Shown here: positions 60,101 to 64,000 of the stretch, in pieces | Numbering within the stretch: the stretch's first letter is position 1 | Layout: each line of letters begins with the position of its first letter | Source: Owenia fusiformis | Taxonomy: Eukaryota > Annelida > Polychaeta > Sabellida > Oweniidae | NCBI GenBank assembly: GCA_903813345.2 | Contig: CAIIXF020000005.1 | Span: 35,651,375 to 35,715,374 of the forward strand | Direction of reading: 5' to 3' | Length of the DNA stretch: 64,000 bases | Notes under the pieces: generated by a model | What the model saw: only the letters and a program-made list of their open reading frames with translations | Database searches by the model: none | Told to the model about the DNA's origin: nothing | Program-made: the position numbers and the translations under genes

Positions 60101-62975
60101 CAAAGTAATATCTCGACAGCGTTGGACGACGCCTTCACCAGAGCGGCGGTTGCCGCTACATCTTGTGCCGCCTCTGATAAACCAATTGAGGTAGACCATT
60201 TGAGAGTCATTAAAACCCGGAAAAAATATTTCAATATCTGAAATTCAAATATCCGACATTGATTAAATTGTTTTAAGATCATGAACCACTGTGAAATTTC
60301 CTTTATTCACTTTTTACTTCTCTTGTAAACTCGTACGTCTCTTCCGATTCCTATTTTTCTGAAATCGTGATAGCGCAATCCGTTGAGGTACGGACGTCTA
60401 CTGTTCAGGATATGCAATATAGTGCATATACATCTGTGCGGGTATACATTGTTAAGTTTCATTTAAATGTTAAAACTGCAATATTGTCATCAAATTGATA
60501 TCACCCTCACCACTAGCCTAAATACCTATCATTCCAGATCCAAAGTTGCAAGATTCTGGTGACCGATGGAATGGACCCCATTGTAAAGGAAATACCAATT
60601 GATGGTTCAGTTGGTGACAGAACAAGCTTTCATTTTTCCTACTTTGTGAAATCGTCAGTAGAGGTATACCCCCGTCATTGATTTGGTAATAGTTTGTTAA
60701 AGTATGTTTATGTTTAACATCAAATTTTTCATTTTCCGAACAATTGTAATAAGGTAAAGATTGGAACGTTAACAAGCTTTTACACACTATCAGATTAAGA
60801 CTTTCGGTTTCCACACTTACGGAGGGGAGTGTATTCCAGACATAACCGTTAACAGCCTGACACAAATGCCCAACATAAAGAAACACAAAATTACAATGAC
60901 ATTATCACTTTGATACGACATAAAAGAAACAGGAATATATTGATATTACATCTATCATTTATCCAAAAATAAAAGTAAAATTGGGAAAAAGCTTAAACAT
61001 ATTTTACAAACAACAGAACAAACTGAAAATAGCAATTTTCTTTGTGACTGAACATCAATGCCCATCTGAAATTGTATTGGAATTAAAACTCGTGTCTCTG
61101 AAATAAAGTCTCATATATTTCTTATATTTTGTTGTGTTTTATGGATTATGATGACGGCTTTGCGAACGGATGTTGACCCTTTAAATTGCCTATGGACTTC
61201 GAGATTGGATTTTATCCATCCCACATCATTTGAGACTGAATACTCTATTTTTTATGAGTACTAGTATCTACAACTAACTACAACTACTGTATGTTATGAG
61301 TATTGGCTATCAATTTTTCAATTTTTCTTCAACATGTATTGTTATGACTTCAGTATGAATGAAATGTCCCTTGGTGTTCTGGTCCTGGATTGTGATATTG
61401 GTTCTCGATTGGAGGGGAAGGGGGATGTTAGACATTGTTTCTTTTCACGTTAGATCATGGTTTTGAGATATACATGTATAGGGTCTACTTTTTTATGACA
61501 GATTTACACTTACAGTTTGCTTTTCTCGTTGGGTTTCTTTAAAGTTTTTAGTCACCCTTCCCTTTTGGCATTTGCGCTTATATATTGAATAATTATAGGT
61601 TACTCTAACGAGTCCAAGTGGTGTTGTATACGACAAGAACAGCGCGGAGTACAACGACGACAGCAACTTCAAAATCATAACATACACTATCCCAAAATCT
61701 GAGGTAAGCGAAATATACAAAAGTAGATGCATATCTACGAAGTATTAGCTGTCCAAACGTTTGAAAGTGAAAGATGAGTGAGATATCTATATTTTATACA
61801 TACTTAGAGTACATGTCCATGTTTCATGCCATTTTCCCTCGTACAATAGGCTGGAATTTGGCTGTACAACGTTACCCGTTTACTACCCGAGGCATATATC
61901 ATTGGTGTGAATGCAAAGTCCCACTCTGCTCCTGGTACAGTTCCAGTTACAGCGACTGCTTGGATGAACAACGTCAAGTTAACATTCCCCCAGACTGCTA
62001 TCATATATGCCGAAGTTAACCAAGGTTATAACCCTGTAGTTCATGCAAAAGTTGTTGCAACGGTTGAGAGGCCAGAGGGAGATTCCGTGGATGTTGAGCT
62101 ATTCGATGCTGGCATTGGTAATTATGTCTCATGGTCATCAGATTGCTTCATCTTCAGTGGGATGTTGATGATACTTGGCCATTCATTTGACAAGATGATT
62201 ACCCATATATTGACATGTGACTTTTCGTCTGCATTGACCAAGGGTTTGTATGTAAAATAAAAAGTAACAAATCCCAGGGGCTCATCTTCATCATGCGACC
62301 CTCTTTTCGCTATTGCTAATCATTGGCTGTAATTTGGGAACCTTATGCGCTTAACCAAGTAGCCTATTCACTCCTGTATTCTTACGCAAAAGGTGCTGAT
62401 ACGTCCGCCAACGATGGTGTATACTCAGCATACTTTACCCAGTTTACAAAAGATGGAAGATACTCTCTGTCCATCCTGGTAACAGACCCTCTTGGAACTG
62501 CAGCAATCAAGACTGCGGGTAGCTCAGGAAGTGGAGCATATAACTTGAGACAGGGTAATGGCATGTAGAAATATTGACCAGAGATTATATACAACCATAT
62601 TTTGTTTTTATGTCCTATAGGAAGTCATTCTTTGCTATACAAATTAACCATAGCTTTTCGCTGAACTTTATGAAACATTATAAGAGTTTATATCAATTAA
62701 TAGTACAGGCGCTAGCCTAGAAATGACTCTACATCAGAAAGTCTACTTTCTAGATAATATTGAAACTGTCGAAGAGCCCATACCATATTTACAAAGGCAG
62801 AGCTCTGCTGGAGCCGTTGGTGTCGATAAACTTCCATCTGCTGCTGGTACGGAAGACATTGACCTTTTCCCGCCAAACAAGGTCACTGATTTGAAAATGA
62901 CCGACTTCTCAGAACAGAACGAGACCGTCACATTGGAATGGACGGCACCGGGAGATGACCTTAATTTCGGAACAG
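54157..62975 (+). CDS. CLCA-family protein, gene 2, tandem duplicate, last exon beyond window
   Basis: The 13 exons are 54157-54330, 55563-55860, 56282-56425, 56620-56765, 58500-58787, 59397-59645, 59793-59976, 60078-60190, 60538-60663, 61599-61703, 61850-62117, 62393-62554 and 62754-62975. They have exactly the lengths and phases of gene 1. They predict 826 residues plus one base of the next codon; the stalk and membrane exon should lie past 64000. The signal peptide, HEFGHVRYGVFDEY and the complete MIDAS (DVSGSM, FTAIGKGL, LMTDGEEN) are intact, so the gene looks functional. Exon 2 differs from that of gene 1 at eight bases, only one changing a residue (Gln to His). Exon 4 has VTSERCG where gene 1 has VTFGRCG. 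A LINE fragment sits in intron 4. The role is taken to be the same as gene 1. Confidence 0.92.
56282..56425 (+). CDS. CLCA gene 2 exon 3: metalloprotease active site
   Basis: Encodes GRVVVHEFGHVRYGVFDEYG, identical to gene 1 across the zinc motif. Arg to Thr, Glu to Gln and Ala to Thr changes occur downstream (STGRPQPTGCSTE). Confidence 0.9.
56862..58427 (+). mobile_element. 5'-truncated LINE retrotransposon with intact C-terminal ORF2
   Basis: A 15-base target duplication (ATGTTTTTCAAACTA) at 56847-56861 and 58428-58442 brackets an insertion ending in an A-rich tail. The open frame 56881-58161 (426 codons) matches the C-terminal part of a LINE ORF2: NFIWDEKPDKIGRK and RGGLNMLHLQSYI from the end of the reverse transcriptase region, and a Cys-His motif CSLCRSDIDTLEHGIYHC near the end. 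This pattern fits the L1/Tx1 group. The endonuclease and catalytic RT motifs are missing, so it cannot move by itself. The perfect duplication and intact frame point to a recent insertion. Confidence 0.85.
58500..59976 (+). CDS. CLCA gene 2 exons 5-7: VWA domain
   Basis: Exons 58500-58787, 59397-59645 and 59793-59976, same phases as gene 1. All MIDAS residues are kept. Exon 6 starts RNKNPSG where gene 1 has GFKNPSG. Confidence 0.9.
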
Positions 62976-63466
62976 GTAAGTTTATACTGTACAGACGTCG
63001 TAAATCATTGGTTTTCTATGTCACCCACAAAAAGTGGTGACATAATGTTGTGGTCTCCGTTTTTTGACGGCGGTTGGCGATCGGCGGTTGGTGGTTGGCG
63101 ATCGGCGGTCTGTAACAAATTCTTACAACTTCCAATTACTTAACAAATACTGTTTAGACTGACTTCATTTTTTTCAAAATCATCGGCGATCGGCGGTCTG
63201 TAACAAATTCTTACAACTTCCAATTACTTAACAAATACTGTTTAGACTGACTTCATTTTTTTCAAAATCATCTACATGTTTCCAGAAGTTCAAATCTGAC
63301 TTTATATTTAAACGTTGACTTTAGATTTGAGATTCGACCTCCAATGACCTTCTCAAGGTCAAAAAGGTATTTTTTCAACTTGCTTCAAATTGACCATTTT
63401 TTCAAAATTATCTACAAGTTATCAGGGCATCCTTCTTCAAAGGACTTCACTTATGCTTAAATTCTT
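62976..63466. repeat. CLCA gene 2 last intron: 88-bp tandem duplication and simple repeats
   Basis: The block starting cgatcggcggtctgtaacaa at about 63098 is repeated at about 63186 almost unchanged. Preceding it is a ggcggttgg-rich stretch. Part of the following sequence (tgaccttctcaaggtcaaaa) recurs after the MITE near 63950. Confidence 0.75.
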
Positions 63467-63865
63467 TTAAAGGACGATTCTCGGTTTGGAGAACAGTCTC
63501 CTGGGCTAATAATTGTTTCATGAAAAATATAGAAATATTACCCAAATCAAACTATGAATATCCGAAAGAGGACATTTAAATCTACAAGATGTAAAAATAA
63601 CAAATTGGTCTGAAGCAGGGATAAGGTTCAATTAGACCGATTCAATAAAATACAAGTCTCGATTTGGGGAAAGAAGTTCATCAGTGTACTGCGCTAATAT
63701 TTTTTTGCGAAAAATCTAGAAATATTACCCAAATTAAATTATGATTATTCAAAAGAAGACATTCAAATCTATATTATGTAAAAAAACAAATTTGTCCGAA
63801 GCAGGGATAATGCTCATTTAGATTGATGAACTTCGTTCTCCAAACCGAGAATCGTCCTTTAAATT
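63467..63865. mobile_element. TTAA-flanked MITE with internal tandem units
   Basis: The ends AGGACGATTCTCGGTTTGGA and their reverse complement are flanked by TTAA. The interior has two diverged units of about 190 bases (each with gaaatattacccaaat and gaagcagggataa). Confidence 0.7.
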
Positions 63866-64000
63866 CTATACTTGTAAAATACACTTGCAGCAAGGATGTA
63901 TCAAGAGTTCAAATCTGACTTTAGATTTGAGATTTGACCTTCAATTGACCTTCTCAAGGTCCAAAAAGGTCAAAAAGGTATTTTTTCAACTTGCTTCAAA

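Overview
This is an intron-rich, AT-rich animal nuclear window. All genes are split by GT-AG introns whose phases join cleanly, and the spaces between them are full of non-autonomous DNA transposons. The gene set (an invertebrate-type opsin, the mitochondrial cristae protein MIC60, and a tandem pair of CLCA proteins) fits a marine invertebrate such as an ambulacrarian, another invertebrate deuterostome or a lophotrochozoan. The sequence alone does not let me choose among these.

Layout. 862-6248 (+): the 3' part of an opsin gene, from TM3 to the stop; the TM1-TM2 exons lie upstream of the window. 6.3-22.7 kb: a gene-free repeat landscape. It holds a TTAA-flanked element carrying a nested CACGG-ended element, a 3.1-kb foldback built of ~166-bp units, a TA-flanked palindrome, the first copy of a 5,158-bp element, and a 3-unit ~369-bp tandem array with paired RFX X-box-like motifs. 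22744-33654 (+): a complete 13-exon MIC60/mitofilin gene predicting 734 residues, with several foldback repeats in its introns. 36148-41305: the second 5,158-bp element, inverted relative to the first and in perfect register with it, so the two copies bracket the MIC60 gene at ~18 kb spacing. 42785-43884: a 1.1-kb CACGGTG-ended element with a 5-bp target duplication. 44514-52167 (+): a complete 14-exon CLCA gene predicting 1,034 residues. 54157-62975 (+): a second CLCA gene, a recent tandem duplicate with 13 of 14 exons inside the window and a 5'-truncated LINE in intron 4. 63.0-64.0 kb: repeats in the last intron of the second CLCA.

The genes do not form a pathway: the opsin is a membrane photoreceptor, MIC60 organises mitochondrial crista junctions, and CLCA proteins are secreted or membrane-tethered metalloproteases. 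The most unusual aspect is the density of palindromic structures. At least nine separate foldback elements are visible, some nested, some carrying arrays of YY1-like ATGGC motifs, and two families carrying short start-codon exons followed by splice donors. I found no transposase, integrase or other autonomous transposon enzyme for any of them.
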